From assembly GCF_020873915.1 (NCBI RefSeq), contig NZ_JAHWGP010000002.1, forward strand, positions 398,905-462,904: 64,000 nucleotides of DNA, read 5' to 3'. Each line of letters begins with the position of its first letter. The first letter of the stretch is position 1. This DNA comes from Streptomyces sp. DH5. GTDB taxonomy: Bacteria > Actinomycetota > Actinomycetes > Streptomycetales > Streptomycetaceae. This document shows positions 34,316 to 41,564 of the stretch, one piece after another. The position numbers and the translations under genes are program-made. A model generated the notes under the pieces. The model did no database searches. It saw only the letters and a list, made by a program, of their open reading frames with translations, and was not told the origin of the DNA.

Positions 34316-34786
34316 CTACGGCTCCGCGAGGAGCACGACCCGGTCGGCCTCGAAGCCGAGCACCGGATGACCGTAATAGCCCTCGGGGTCCATGAACACC
34401 GGTCTGCCCAGCCGCCGCCCGATCGCGCGGAGGAATCCGCAGAACACGTCGAGTCGCTCCTGGCCCTGCACCTCCCGCAGGTCGACGTCGAAGTCGACCT
34501 CGTCGTCGGCATGGAACCGGAAGATCGCCGACATCTCGGCCGTCGGCCAGACCCGCAGGGCCGGGCACTCGGCACCGGCAGGACGGGACAGCACGGCCTC
34601 CGCCCTGGGTACCGGGAGCACCCTGCCCCCTTCGGAGTACTGGCACTTCCAGTTCTTCTCCGTGACAAGGTCGAGGAGCGCCTGCCAGCCCTCCGGCATG
34701 GCATGCGGGACCCGCAGGTCCGGCAACGACCCCATCGAGTCGGGGTCGAAGAAGCACTTCACGTCGTCCCACAGCAGATCGGGCAC
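34316..34786 (-). CDS. Conserved hypothetical protein, 156 residues
   Basis: The opening PDLLWDDVKCFFDPDSMGSL followed by PDLRV and the core DEVDFDVDLREVQGQERLDV, then FLRAIGRRLGRPVFM and GHPVLGFEADRVVLLAEP, define a family frequent in streptomycetes. It is acidic, mixed alpha/beta, with no signal peptide. Related proteins are sometimes encoded beside secreted toxins, but no toxin gene is seen here. GTG 34786 has only weak GGCGGGG upstream. Convergent with the EamA gene. Function unknown. Confidence 0.75.
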   Translation of the reverse strand: MPDLLWDDVKCFFDPDSMGSLPDLRVPHAMPEGWQALLDLVTEKNWKCQYSEGGRVLPVPRAEAVLSRPAGAECPALRVWPTAEMSAIFRFHADDEVDFDVDLREVQGQERLDVFCGFLRAIGRRLGRPVFMDPEGYYGHPVLGFEADRVVLLAEP

Positions 34787-35036
34787 CCCGCCATGCTGCC
34801 CGGCCCCCGGATTCGACGCAGCACCGTTTTCCTCGACCGTGCCTTCACCGCCTCCGGCTGCCGGTTCCCCGGCCGGGTCCCTGAGACCTCACCGACGTCC
34901 GCGAGCGGGATCGTGACGGCGGTGGCAGCCACCGACCAGCGCCCGGCGAGGGGTCCGACAGCGGGGCGACTGCCGGACCGACCTCGGCGCCGGCCGGATC
35001 CGCCGGCGTCTGCGGAGAGCCCCGTCCGCCCGCGCG

Positions 35037-36374
35037 TCAGGCGTACGTCCGCGCAGGTCCCCCGGCAGGACCGAGCGCCGCGGCGACGGCCTCGGACAGG
35101 GGCTCGACCTCGTCCTCGGTGAGGGTCGAAATCGTGACGCGGATTCCGGGTGGCGCGTTCATCCGGAAGCGGGCGCCCGGGGCCACCGCCCAGCCGGCGT
35201 GCAGCAGCCGGGCGACGGCGCCGGTCTCGTCCGGGACCGGTACCCACACGTTCATGCCGCTGGGCCCGTACGCCGTGATCCCGCGCCGGGCGAGCGCCCC
35301 GATCAGGGCGTCCCGGCGCCGCCCGTAGCACGCGGCGACGACCGCCGGGTCCACCGCGCCCTCGCTCCACAGGCGTGCCACGGCGCGCTGGACGATCAGG
35401 CTGACCCAGCCGGGTCCGAGCCGCTGCCGGCCCCGCACCCGGTCGAGCGTCACCGCGTCCCCGGTGAGCACCGCGAGCCGCAGGTCGGGGCCGTAGGCCT
35501 TGGCCGCCGAACGTACGAAGGCCCAGCTCCGGGTGGCCCCCGCGAGGGGGTGGAGCGGGACGTCGACGATGTGGTGCCCGTGGTCGTCCTCGATCAGCAG
35601 CGTCCCCGGGTGGGCGGCGAGCACGGACCGCAGGGCACGCGCGCGGGCGGCGCTCAGCGCGGCACCGGTCGGGTTCTGTGCGCGGTCGGTGACGACCAGG
35701 GCCCGGGCGCCGCCTGCCAGTGCCCCGCGCACGTCGTCGGGGAGCGGGCCGTCGTCGTCGAGGCCCACGGGGACGGTCCGCAGCCCGAGCGCCGGAACCA
35801 GGTCCAGCAGACTCCCCCACCCGGGGTCCTCCACCGCGACCGCGTCCCCGGGCCTGAGGTGAGCGGCGAGCACCCGCTCGATGGCGTCCAGTGCCCCCGA
35901 GGTGACGGCGACGGGCCCGTCGGGCACACCGTCGGCGTCCAGCCCGGCCCGCGCGGCCCGCGCCAGTCCCGGATCCACCGGCGCGTGCCCGTAGAGCACC
36001 GGCTCCCGGTCGCCCTGCGCGGCCGCCGCCGCGAAGGCCCCGGCCAGCGCGGGCAGCAGCGCCGGGTCGGGGCTGCCCTCGGACAGGTCCCGCACACCCG
36101 GCGGCACCTCCACCCGCATGAGGTCGCGTGCCGTGGTGGCCGGCTTGGGCCGCACCCGGCTGCCCCTCCGGCCCGCCGTCTCGATGACCCCGCGCTCACG
36201 CAGGGTGCGGTACGCGGCCGCGACGGTGTTCGCGTTGACCCCGAGCCGTTCCGCCAACTCCCTCATCGGGGGCAGCAGTTCACCCGGCCGCAAGTCCCCT
36301 TCACCCACCGCGCGCTCGATGCTCGCGGAAATCTCCGCTGCGCGCCGCCCACTGATCCGATACTCTCCTAGCAC
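35037..36374 (-). CDS. MocR-family regulator (GntR wHTH fused to aminotransferase domain)
   Basis: A 445-residue protein. Residues ~10-75 are a GntR winged helix (LPPMRELAERLGVNANTVAA with YRTLRERGVIE). The rest is a fold-type I aminotransferase domain with AQNPTGAALS, EDDHGHHIVDV and the PLP lysine in SAAKAYGPDLRLAV. MocR proteins sense PLP or amino compounds and often act on divergent genes. Here the divergent genes are two flavin split-barrel proteins of the PNPOx superfamily, which makes B6 or PLP-related control attractive. Its GTG start is 11 bp from a 12-bp palindrome. Confidence 0.9.
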   Translation of the reverse strand: MLGEYRISGRRAAEISASIERAVGEGDLRPGELLPPMRELAERLGVNANTVAAAYRTLRERGVIETAGRRGSRVRPKPATTARDLMRVEVPPGVRDLSEGSPDPALLPALAGAFAAAAAQGDREPVLYGHAPVDPGLARAARAGLDADGVPDGPVAVTSGALDAIERVLAAHLRPGDAVAVEDPGWGSLLDLVPALGLRTVPVGLDDDGPLPDDVRGALAGGARALVVTDRAQNPTGAALSAARARALRSVLAAHPGTLLIEDDHGHHIVDVPLHPLAGATRSWAFVRSAAKAYGPDLRLAVLTGDAVTLDRVRGRQRLGPGWVSLIVQRAVARLWSEGAVDPAVVAACYGRRRDALIGALARRGITAYGPSGMNVWVPVPDETGAVARLLHAGWAVAPGARFRMNAPPGIRVTISTLTEDEVEPLSEAVAAALGPAGGPARTYA

Positions 36375-36385
36375 AAAGACAATTA

Positions 36386-36397
36386 TGCACTAGTGCA
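36386..36397. promoter_or_regulatory. 12-bp palindrome in the MocR divergent gap
   Basis: TGCACTAGTGCA ends at the base before the ATG at 36398. TATGCA (36385-36390) overlaps it and is spaced for a leaderless start of the 36398 gene. A regulator bound here would block that promoter and sit next to that of mocR, only 23 bp separating the two genes. Confidence 0.58.
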
Positions 36398-37090
36398 ATG
36401 GAGAACGCCATGCAGGGGACCCGGCCGCCGCAGCCCGCCGCCACCTATCCGCCCACCGGGCGCACCGTCCCCACCCGCTCCCCCGGCCGCGCCGCGTACG
36501 ACAAGGAGCTGGTGCACGCGATACTCGACGAGGGCTACGTCTGCCACCTCGGCTTCGTCCGCGACGGCGCTCCGGTGGTGCTGCCCACGCTGTACGGGCG
36601 GGTCGGCGAGGTGCTGTACGTCCACGGCTCGACCGGCTCGCGTCCCCTGCGCGCGGCCGGCCGGGCCGGCTCCGGCCTGCCGGTCTGCCTGACCGTCACC
36701 CACGTCGACGCGCTGGTGCTGGCCCGCTCGGCCTTCCACCACTCGGTCAACTACCGCTCCGTGGTGGTGCACGGCCCGGCGTACGACGTGACCGACCCCG
36801 AGGAGAAGCGGAGGGCGCTGGACGCCCTGGTCGACCATGTCGTACCGGGCCGCGCCGCCGACTCCCGGCCGGCCGACAGGAAGGAACTGGCCGCCACCGC
36901 GGTGATCCGTCTCGACCTCACCGAGGTCTCCGCCAAGCTCCGCACCGGCGGCGTCAACGACGAGCCGGAGGACCTGGGTCTGCCCCACTGGGCCGGCGTC
37001 GTCCCGCTGCGCAAGGGCTACGACGCCCCGCTCGCCGACCCCGCGCTGGCCCCCGGCACCGCGGTCCCCGGCTACCTGACGGCCCTGTGA
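36398..37090 (+). CDS. Pyridoxamine 5'-phosphate oxidase family protein (flavin split barrel)
   Basis: A 230-residue protein of the NimA-like/PNPOx-like FMN-binding group: AAYDKELVHAILDEGYVCHL then GFVRDGAPVVLPTLYGRVGE, VLYVHGSTGSR, HHSVNYRSVVVHGPAYDV and LPHWAGVVPLRKGYDAP are diagnostic. Such proteins bind flavin and often reduce nitro or other xenobiotic groups. It faces MocR and overlaps the next gene by one base (TGATG at 37088-37092), so the two form a coupled pair. Start ATG 36398 is probably leaderless. Confidence 0.9.
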   Translation: MENAMQGTRPPQPAATYPPTGRTVPTRSPGRAAYDKELVHAILDEGYVCHLGFVRDGAPVVLPTLYGRVGEVLYVHGSTGSRPLRAAGRAGSGLPVCLTVTHVDALVLARSAFHHSVNYRSVVVHGPAYDVTDPEEKRRALDALVDHVVPGRAADSRPADRKELAATAVIRLDLTEVSAKLRTGGVNDEPEDLGLPHWAGVVPLRKGYDAPLADPALAPGTAVPGYLTAL

Positions 37091-37722
37091 TGCTGATCCA
37101 CCCCTGGGACGCGCCCCGCGACGACGACGAGTGGCAGCGGTGGCTGACCGTGCACGACTTCGGGCAGCTCGCGGTGAACGGCCCGCCCGGCGAACCGCCG
37201 TTGGTCCAGCCCCTGCACTTCGCCTACGACGCCGGGCGCCGCGAGGCGGTCACCCACCTGGCCCGGCCGAACCCGCTCTGGCAGGCCGTCGAGGCGGACC
37301 CGCGGGTCCTGCTGAGCGTGGTCGACGACTACGTGTACGTGCCCGGTCCATGGCAGGCCGAGCCCGGCACCCCGCCCGAGCACGGGGTGCCGACGAGTCT
37401 GTACGCCGCCGTACAACTGCGGTGCCACGCCCACGTCGTGGACGATCCGTCGGAGAAGGCCGCGCTGCTGAACGCCCAGACGGGTCACTTCCAGCCGGAG
37501 GGCGGCTCGGCACCTGCGGCGGCCGGCGAGGCACCGTACGGCAGGCTGCTGTCCGGCATCCGCGGACTGAGACTCGCAGTGATCGACGTACGGGCGAAGT
37601 TCAAGTACGCGGGCAAACGGTCGGCGGCGGTGCGGACACGGATCGCGGCCGGTCTCACGGACCGGAACGGCGCGCGGGACCCCGAGGCCCGCGCGCACGT
37701 CCTGCGCCGGGAGCAGGCCTGA
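37090..37722 (+). CDS. PaiB-like FMN-binding protein
   Basis: A 210-residue split-barrel protein: MLIHPWDAPRDDDEWQRWLT, FGQLAVNGPPGEPPLVQPLH, ARPNPLWQAVEADPRVLLSV and IDVRAKFKYAGKRSAAVRTR match the PaiB/FMN-binding negative-regulator family (known from Bacillus, where it affects polyamine acetylation and degradative enzymes). ATG 37090 overlaps the previous stop. Two tandem split-barrel genes under one MocR suggest a joint flavin or PLP-related task, but no reaction can be named. Confidence 0.87.
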   Translation: MLIHPWDAPRDDDEWQRWLTVHDFGQLAVNGPPGEPPLVQPLHFAYDAGRREAVTHLARPNPLWQAVEADPRVLLSVVDDYVYVPGPWQAEPGTPPEHGVPTSLYAAVQLRCHAHVVDDPSEKAALLNAQTGHFQPEGGSAPAAAGEAPYGRLLSGIRGLRLAVIDVRAKFKYAGKRSAAVRTRIAAGLTDRNGARDPEARAHVLRREQA

Positions 37723-37726
37723 CGAA

Positions 37727-37748
37727 GGGCCCCCTCCGGGAGGGCCCC
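37727..37748. terminator. Hairpin between convergent genes
   Basis: GGGCCCCCTCC (37727-37737) faces GGGAGGGCCC, giving about 10 paired bases with a short loop. It lies in the 30-bp gap between the PaiB-like gene and the convergent EamA gene and may serve both. Confidence 0.7.
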
Positions 37749-37752
37749 GCCG

Positions 37753-38709
37753 TCACGCGGGCACGGCCGCCGGCTCCGCCTTGCCGGCCCGCGCACCGCG
37801 CGCCTCACCCACCGCGAGGCCCGCGACCGAGCCCAGCATCAGCAGGGTGCCCACCAGCGTGGCCGGCGTCAGCCGCTCACCGAGCAGGGCCACCGCGAGC
37901 ACCGCCGCGCTCACCGGCTCCAGCAGCATGATCACGGACACGGTGGCCGACCGTACGACGGCGGCACCCGCGAAGTAGAGGCCGTAGGCGAGCGCCGTCG
38001 GCACGGAGGCGACGTACGCCAGCAGGCAGAGCAGCACGCCGGGCGCGTCCGTGTGCGGCACCAACCCCTCGACCGCGGCGAACGGCAGCAGCACCGCACT
38101 GGTGACGGCGAACGCCGCCACCGTCGTGCCGGAGGAGTCCACCGCGCCGTCGCGTCCCCACCAGCGGGTGAGCAGGGTCATCGCCGAGTACCCGGCGGCG
38201 GACAGCAGGGCGAGCAGGACGCCCAAGGTGTCCACGGTGGTGTCCCCGCCCCCGAGGACGAGCACCACGAGTCCGGCGAGCGCGCCCACGACGGCGGCCA
38301 GACCGCCGCGCCCCAGCCGCTCCCCCAGGGCCAGCCGGGCTCCCAGTGCGATGAGGACGGGTCCGGCGCCGAGGGTGACGACGGTGGCCACGGCGAGTCC
38401 CGTGGCCGAGACGGCCGCGAAGTAGGCGGTCTGGAAGACGGCGAGCCCGATCCCGGTGGCCCCGGCCCGCAGTGCCCGCCGGCCGAGCGGCTCGGGGGCG
38501 GCCGTCCGAGGGCGCCGGGACAGCGGCCGCACGGCGAGCAGCAGGAGCAGCCCGAGGGCACAGCGCCAGAAGGAGAGGGAGACGGGGCCCATGTCGCTGG
38601 TCCGGTAGACCAGCGAGGCGGCCGCGCCCGCGGTGCCCCAGGCGGCACCGGCGACGATCAGATAGAGGAGGCCTCGCCCGACGGGCAGGCCGGAGACGGC
38701 GTTCGACAC
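37753..38709 (-). CDS. EamA-family (DMT) transporter behind an attenuator-like leader
   Basis: A 318-residue, ten-helix DMT protein: [20 protein letters not shown], then [40 protein letters not shown] and, in repeat two, [23 protein letters not shown] 38709 has GGAGAGAA (minus strand, 38713-38720) 4 bases upstream. The 216-bp leader holds a 13-codon leaderless ORF (38884-38925) and three hairpins, the last of which abuts the ribosome binding site. Induction by something that stalls ribosomes or alters an amino-acid pool is likely. Substrate unknown. Confidence 0.9.
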   Translation of the reverse strand: MSNAVSGLPVGRGLLYLIVAGAAWGTAGAAASLVYRTSDMGPVSLSFWRCALGLLLLLAVRPLSRRPRTAAPEPLGRRALRAGATGIGLAVFQTAYFAAVSATGLAVATVVTLGAGPVLIALGARLALGERLGRGGLAAVVGALAGLVVLVLGGGDTTVDTLGVLLALLSAAGYSAMTLLTRWWGRDGAVDSSGTTVAAFAVTSAVLLPFAAVEGLVPHTDAPGVLLCLLAYVASVPTALAYGLYFAGAAVVRSATVSVIMLLEPVSAAVLAVALLGERLTPATLVGTLLMLGSVAGLAVGEARGARAGKAEPAAVPA

Positions 38710-38725
38710 GTGTTCTCTCCGCGGT

Positions 38726-38862
38726 GACGCGCGCCGCGCGCGTCGGCGCGGGCGCGGAAGTTCGGGAAGGGACCCCGGGTCAGGCCCGGTCGGGGCCGGA
38801 GCGGCGGGGTCCGCGGACTCCGTCTGCGGGCAAGCACCGTCACGCCCGGCGACCAGCCGGGC
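38726..38862 (-). promoter_or_regulatory. Three-hairpin leader of the EamA gene
   Basis: In transcription order: GCCCGGC-n5-GCCGGGC (38862-38844), 21 bases after the mini-ORF stop; an 8-bp stem (38812-38805 with 38777-38770) that holds a nested stem; and GACGCGCG-n3-CGCGCGTC (38744-38726), ending 5 bases before the ribosome binding site. This order fits attenuation or ribosome-binding-site masking. Confidence 0.52.
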
Positions 38863-38883
38863 GGGTGTGCCGGAGAGCCCGCG

Positions 38884-38925
38884 TCAGGCTGCCGGAGGCG
38901 GAAGAACGAGTGCGCGCGCATGCAT
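38884..38925 (-). CDS. Leader peptide ORF, MHARALVLPPPAA
   Basis: Fourteen codons including stop, starting with ATG 38925, seven bases after a TAGGGT -10 box, so the mRNA would begin at this start codon. The peptide ends L-V-L-P-P-P-A-A; three prolines in a row are a known slow, EF-P-dependent stretch. It is followed by three hairpins and a DMT transporter gene. The promoter position, not the length, is the main support. I do not recognise the peptide. Confidence 0.5.
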   Translation of the reverse strand: MHARALVLPPPAA

Positions 38926-38932
38926 GTTCGGC

Positions 38933-38962
38933 ACCCTAGGCGCTCCTTCCCGGCGTGGACAA
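38933..38962 (-). promoter_or_regulatory. Promoter of the leader peptide and EamA gene
   Basis: TTGTCC (38957-38962), 18-bp spacer, TAGGGT (38933-38938): a near-consensus HrdB-type promoter on the minus strand. It lies in the last 27 bp of the upstream EamA gene, so the downstream gene has its own start. Confidence 0.62.
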
Positions 38963-39937
38963 CTCCCGTTCGGGTCCGCCGCCCGCCACCGGTGTCCCGG
39001 AGCCCTTGGCGGGGGCCGAGGACTGGGCGATGAACGCGCCGGTGAGAACGACCGCGCCGCCGGCGATCTGCGGCGCCGACAGGTGCTCGCCGAGCAGGAA
39101 CCAGGCGAGGACGGTGGCGATGACCGCCTCCAGGCAGGCCACGACGCCGGCGACCTGCGGTGAGAGCCGGCGCACCGACACCACCCCGGTAATGTAGGCG
39201 GCGACCGTGGCGACCAGGACGATCCAGCCCAGCAGCACGAACGCGGCGACCGGGGTGCCGTCCATCTCCACGCTGCCGGTGAGCACGGACCAGTCCATGG
39301 ACCAGGGGCGGGCGACGACGGTCAGGACGGCGGCGCCGATCAGCAGCCCGTAGGCGATCACGCCGAGCGGGTCGGGTGCCTCCTCGCCGTCGCCGCCCTG
39401 GTCGGACAGGACGAAGTAACCGACCTGGCAGCAGGCCGCGCCGAGGGCGAGCAGCAGTCCGAGGGCGTCGAAGCCGAGCCCCGACCACACCTCCACGACA
39501 CAGGCGAGGCCCCCGACCGCCAGGACCACCCCCACCGCGGCGGCGCGGGTCACCGGCCGCCGTTGCACGAACCGCACCCAGCCGAGCACGAGCGCGGGCG
39601 CCAGGTACTCGACCAGCAGCGCGACTCCGACCGGGATGCGGGAGATCGCGGCGAAGTAGCAGGCCTGGACGCCGGCCACGGCGAAGAGGCCGAACCCGGC
39701 GAGCAGTCCCGGCCTGCGGCGCAGCAGTCCGCGGTGGCGCACCGCCAGCGGCAGCATGACGAGCGCCGCGCCCGCCACCCGCAGCCAGACGACGTGCAGG
39801 GGATCCAGGCCCGCCTCGATCAGCGGCTTGGCCGCCACACCCGATCCCCCGAAGGCGAGGGCGGACAGCAGCGCGAGACCGAGCCCGAGACTCTTTGCAC
39901 GGGGGGCCCGGGTGGTGACAGAGGTAGGCACCGGCAC
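38936..39937 (-). CDS. EamA-family (DMT) transporter, second copy
   Basis: A 333-residue DMT exporter: GLALLSALAFGGSGVAAKPL, VVWLRVAGAALVMLPLAVRH, GVQACYFAAISRIPVGVALL with VEYLAPALVLGWVRFVQRRP, and in repeat two LGLLLALGAACCQVGYFVLS. It resembles RhtA-type amino-acid or threonine exporters, especially ISRIPVGVALLVEYLAP. GTG 39937 gives VPVPTSVTTR; no strong ribosome binding site. It is upstream of the other EamA gene on the same strand but the internal promoter separates them. Confidence 0.9.
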   Translation of the reverse strand: MPVPTSVTTRAPRAKSLGLGLALLSALAFGGSGVAAKPLIEAGLDPLHVVWLRVAGAALVMLPLAVRHRGLLRRRPGLLAGFGLFAVAGVQACYFAAISRIPVGVALLVEYLAPALVLGWVRFVQRRPVTRAAAVGVVLAVGGLACVVEVWSGLGFDALGLLLALGAACCQVGYFVLSDQGGDGEEAPDPLGVIAYGLLIGAAVLTVVARPWSMDWSVLTGSVEMDGTPVAAFVLLGWIVLVATVAAYITGVVSVRRLSPQVAGVVACLEAVIATVLAWFLLGEHLSAPQIAGGAVVLTGAFIAQSSAPAKGSGTPVAGGGPERELSTPGRSA

Positions 39938-39983
39938 ATGATGACAGGCGTCGACAGGAGCGTCACCCCTCATGACACCTGTC

Positions 39984-40517
39984 TCACCGGCTGGACGGCT
40001 CCTCGAACCGGACGAGCAGTTCCCGGGGGTCGATCCCGGCCCGTCCGAGCACCTCGACGGCGCGTGACTGCGGGTCGGCGACGATCGCGGCGAGCAGGTC
40101 CGTGCCGGAGGCCGGGCCGGTCGCACCGCGCACGGCACGCTCGCGGGCGCGCTCCATGCAGCCCGCGGCCAGCGGTGAGAAGCCCGCGGCACCGGCCACC
40201 ACGGGGACGCCGCCGGAGTCCTCGACCGCACCCTGCCAGCGCAGGCCGTAGCCGATGCTGCGCTGGACCAGGTAGCCGAGCAGCCGGGCCGTTCGCGGCC
40301 CTTCGCCGAGCGCGGCTCGCGCCTCGGGGTCGTGGTCCAGCAGCGAGTGCAGCAGGTGGGCGGTGTCGATCTGCCGGTCCCCGTCCCGGACCGCCCTGCG
40401 GCGGGCACCTGCGACGACCGCTGCCAGCTCGGGGGTGAGCCCGGCGTCGGCGTCCGGGCGCGGGGCGCCCTGCTCCGGGAGCTCGCCGCCCTGCTGCCGG
40501 GGGATACGGGGTTGCAC
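39984..40517 (-). CDS. Clp N-domain protein
   Basis: A 177-residue stand-alone Clp_N-type protein: TPELAAVVAGARRRAVRDGD then RQIDTAHLLHSLLDHDPEAR is the first repeat and FSPLAAGCMERARERAVRGA with GTDLLAAIVADPQSRAVEVL the second. There is no AAA+ module, so it is not an unfoldase. Similar proteins in Streptomyces may bind substrates or adaptors for ClpC. GTG 40517 is the best start. It lies 46 bp upstream of the EamA gene on the same strand. Confidence 0.85.
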   Translation of the reverse strand: MQPRIPRQQGGELPEQGAPRPDADAGLTPELAAVVAGARRRAVRDGDRQIDTAHLLHSLLDHDPEARAALGEGPRTARLLGYLVQRSIGYGLRWQGAVEDSGGVPVVAGAAGFSPLAAGCMERARERAVRGATGPASGTDLLAAIVADPQSRAVEVLGRAGIDPRELLVRFEEPSSR

Positions 40518-40605
40518 GTCCCCACCCCATCAGTCCCGCGGGCCCGGGGGCATCCCCGGCGGGAAGCATCTCGGCGTCCCACGGGAAGTTGACGCCCGGG
40601 GCTGA

Positions 40606-40627
40606 ATCTCCTCCTTGCGGAGGAGAT
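40606..40627. other. 9-bp perfect hairpin in the padR-Clp_N gap
   Basis: ATCTCCTCC-ttgc-GGAGGAGAT, set in CCCGGGGCTGA...CAGGACGCTTCCC. The 225-bp gap has no plausible ORF. The hairpin could be a terminator for padR. Its surroundings also recall the hairpins left at ends of IS200/IS605-type elements, though no transposase is near. Confidence 0.4.
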
Positions 40628-40719
40628 CAGGACGCTTCCCGCCAAGGAGCGCGCGCCGGATCGCGCACGCCCCGGCGCCGGCCCCCGGCCCTCCTCCCGA
40701 CTCCGGGCTTCCGACTCCC

Positions 40720-40740
40720 GGCTTCCGGCTTCCGGCTTCC
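40720..40740. repeat. GGCTTCC x3 next to the padR stop
   Basis: Three perfect 7-bp copies end two bases before the padR stop codon (40743-40745 on the plus strand); two degenerate copies precede them. A short slippage-prone array in non-coding DNA. Confidence 0.75.
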
Positions 40741-40742
40741 GG

Positions 40743-41375
40743 TCAGTCTTCGTCGGCGAGGATCAGGTACAGCTTCTTGCGGGCCTCGTTGATGACGGCG
40801 AGGGCCTTCTCCCGCTGCCCCTTGCTGCCGGTCCTCCAGACCTGCCCGAAGGCTTCCATCAGCCCGGATCCGGCCTGCCGGATCTCGTTCAGCGCCTCCC
40901 AGTCGACCCCGCGCGAGGCCTCCTCCCAAGGGGCCTCGGGGCCCTCCTCGGCCGCCGTGCGGCCCTCGCCGGTGAGGGAGAACAGCTTCTTGCCGCCCTC
41001 GGACTCGCTGACGATCAGGCCCTCGTCCTCCAGCAACTGGAGGGTGGGGTACACCGACCCGGGGCTGGGCTTCCACGCCCCGCCGCTGCGCTCGGCGATC
41101 TCCCGGATCATCTCGTAGCCGTGCATGGGGCGGTCCCTCAGCAGGGCCAGGATCGAAGCCCGCACGTCCCCGCGCCGGGCCCTCCCCCTCGGTCCCCCGC
41201 GTCCGCGCCCGCCCCAGGGGCCACCATGTCCGAATCCGGGACCGAACGGACCCCCGGGACCGCCCGGGCCTCCCGGACCGAAGGGTCCGAAGGCCGCCCG
41301 CGGACGGTCGAAGTCGCCCCGGCCGCTCCGCGGGCCGCCGTGACCGTGTCCGTGCTCGTAGCCGTGGGTACGCAT
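40743..41375 (-). CDS. PadR-family regulator with Gly/His/Pro-rich N-terminus
   Basis: A 210-residue regulator. Residues 1-75 are low-complexity (HGYEHGHGHGGP, then FGPFGPGGPGGPGGPFGPGF). The PadR winged helix follows: RASILALLRDRPMHGYEMIR with SPGSVYPTLQLLEDEGLIVS and the Tyr/Gly wing. The C-terminal helix (ALNEIRQAGSGLMEAFGQVW) dimerises. ATG 41375 is 8 bases after GGGAG; two in-frame ATGs lie just before it. An inverted repeat at 41395-41422 suggests autoregulation. The His/Gly-rich part might bind metal or drive phase separation, as guesses. Confidence 0.9.
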   Translation of the reverse strand: MRTHGYEHGHGHGGPRSGRGDFDRPRAAFGPFGPGGPGGPGGPFGPGFGHGGPWGGRGRGGPRGRARRGDVRASILALLRDRPMHGYEMIREIAERSGGAWKPSPGSVYPTLQLLEDEGLIVSESEGGKKLFSLTGEGRTAAEEGPEAPWEEASRGVDWEALNEIRQAGSGLMEAFGQVWRTGSKGQREKALAVINEARKKLYLILADED

Positions 41376-41394
41376 CGCCATCACTCCCATTCCA

Positions 41395-41429
41395 TCGTTG
41401 ATCTGTCGCGATACCTCAACGATATATCG
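41395..41429. promoter_or_regulatory. PadR operator candidate
   Basis: TCGTTGA-n14-TCAACGA (41395-41422) has perfect 7-bp arms and CGATATATCG (41420-41429) is a further palindrome supplying an AT-rich -10 on the minus strand. It is 20-47 bp before the padR start, the only strongly AT-rich spot nearby. Confidence 0.62.
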
Positions 41430-41564
41430 AAAACATTCGCCCGACAAGCCCTCGGCACCGGGGGACGTCGGGGAAGGGAACACTCCGGCGAGTCACCGCT
41501 ACCGGTCCAGCCGTCGCCGATTGGCCTTCGCCCGCGGCTCCCCTCAGCCCGTACGGTCGGCACC

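Noticed and set aside
34787-35036. Possible decayed gene between the 34316 gene and mocR
   Set aside because: Reading frames on either strand show no family motif and no clear codon bias; treated as non-coding.
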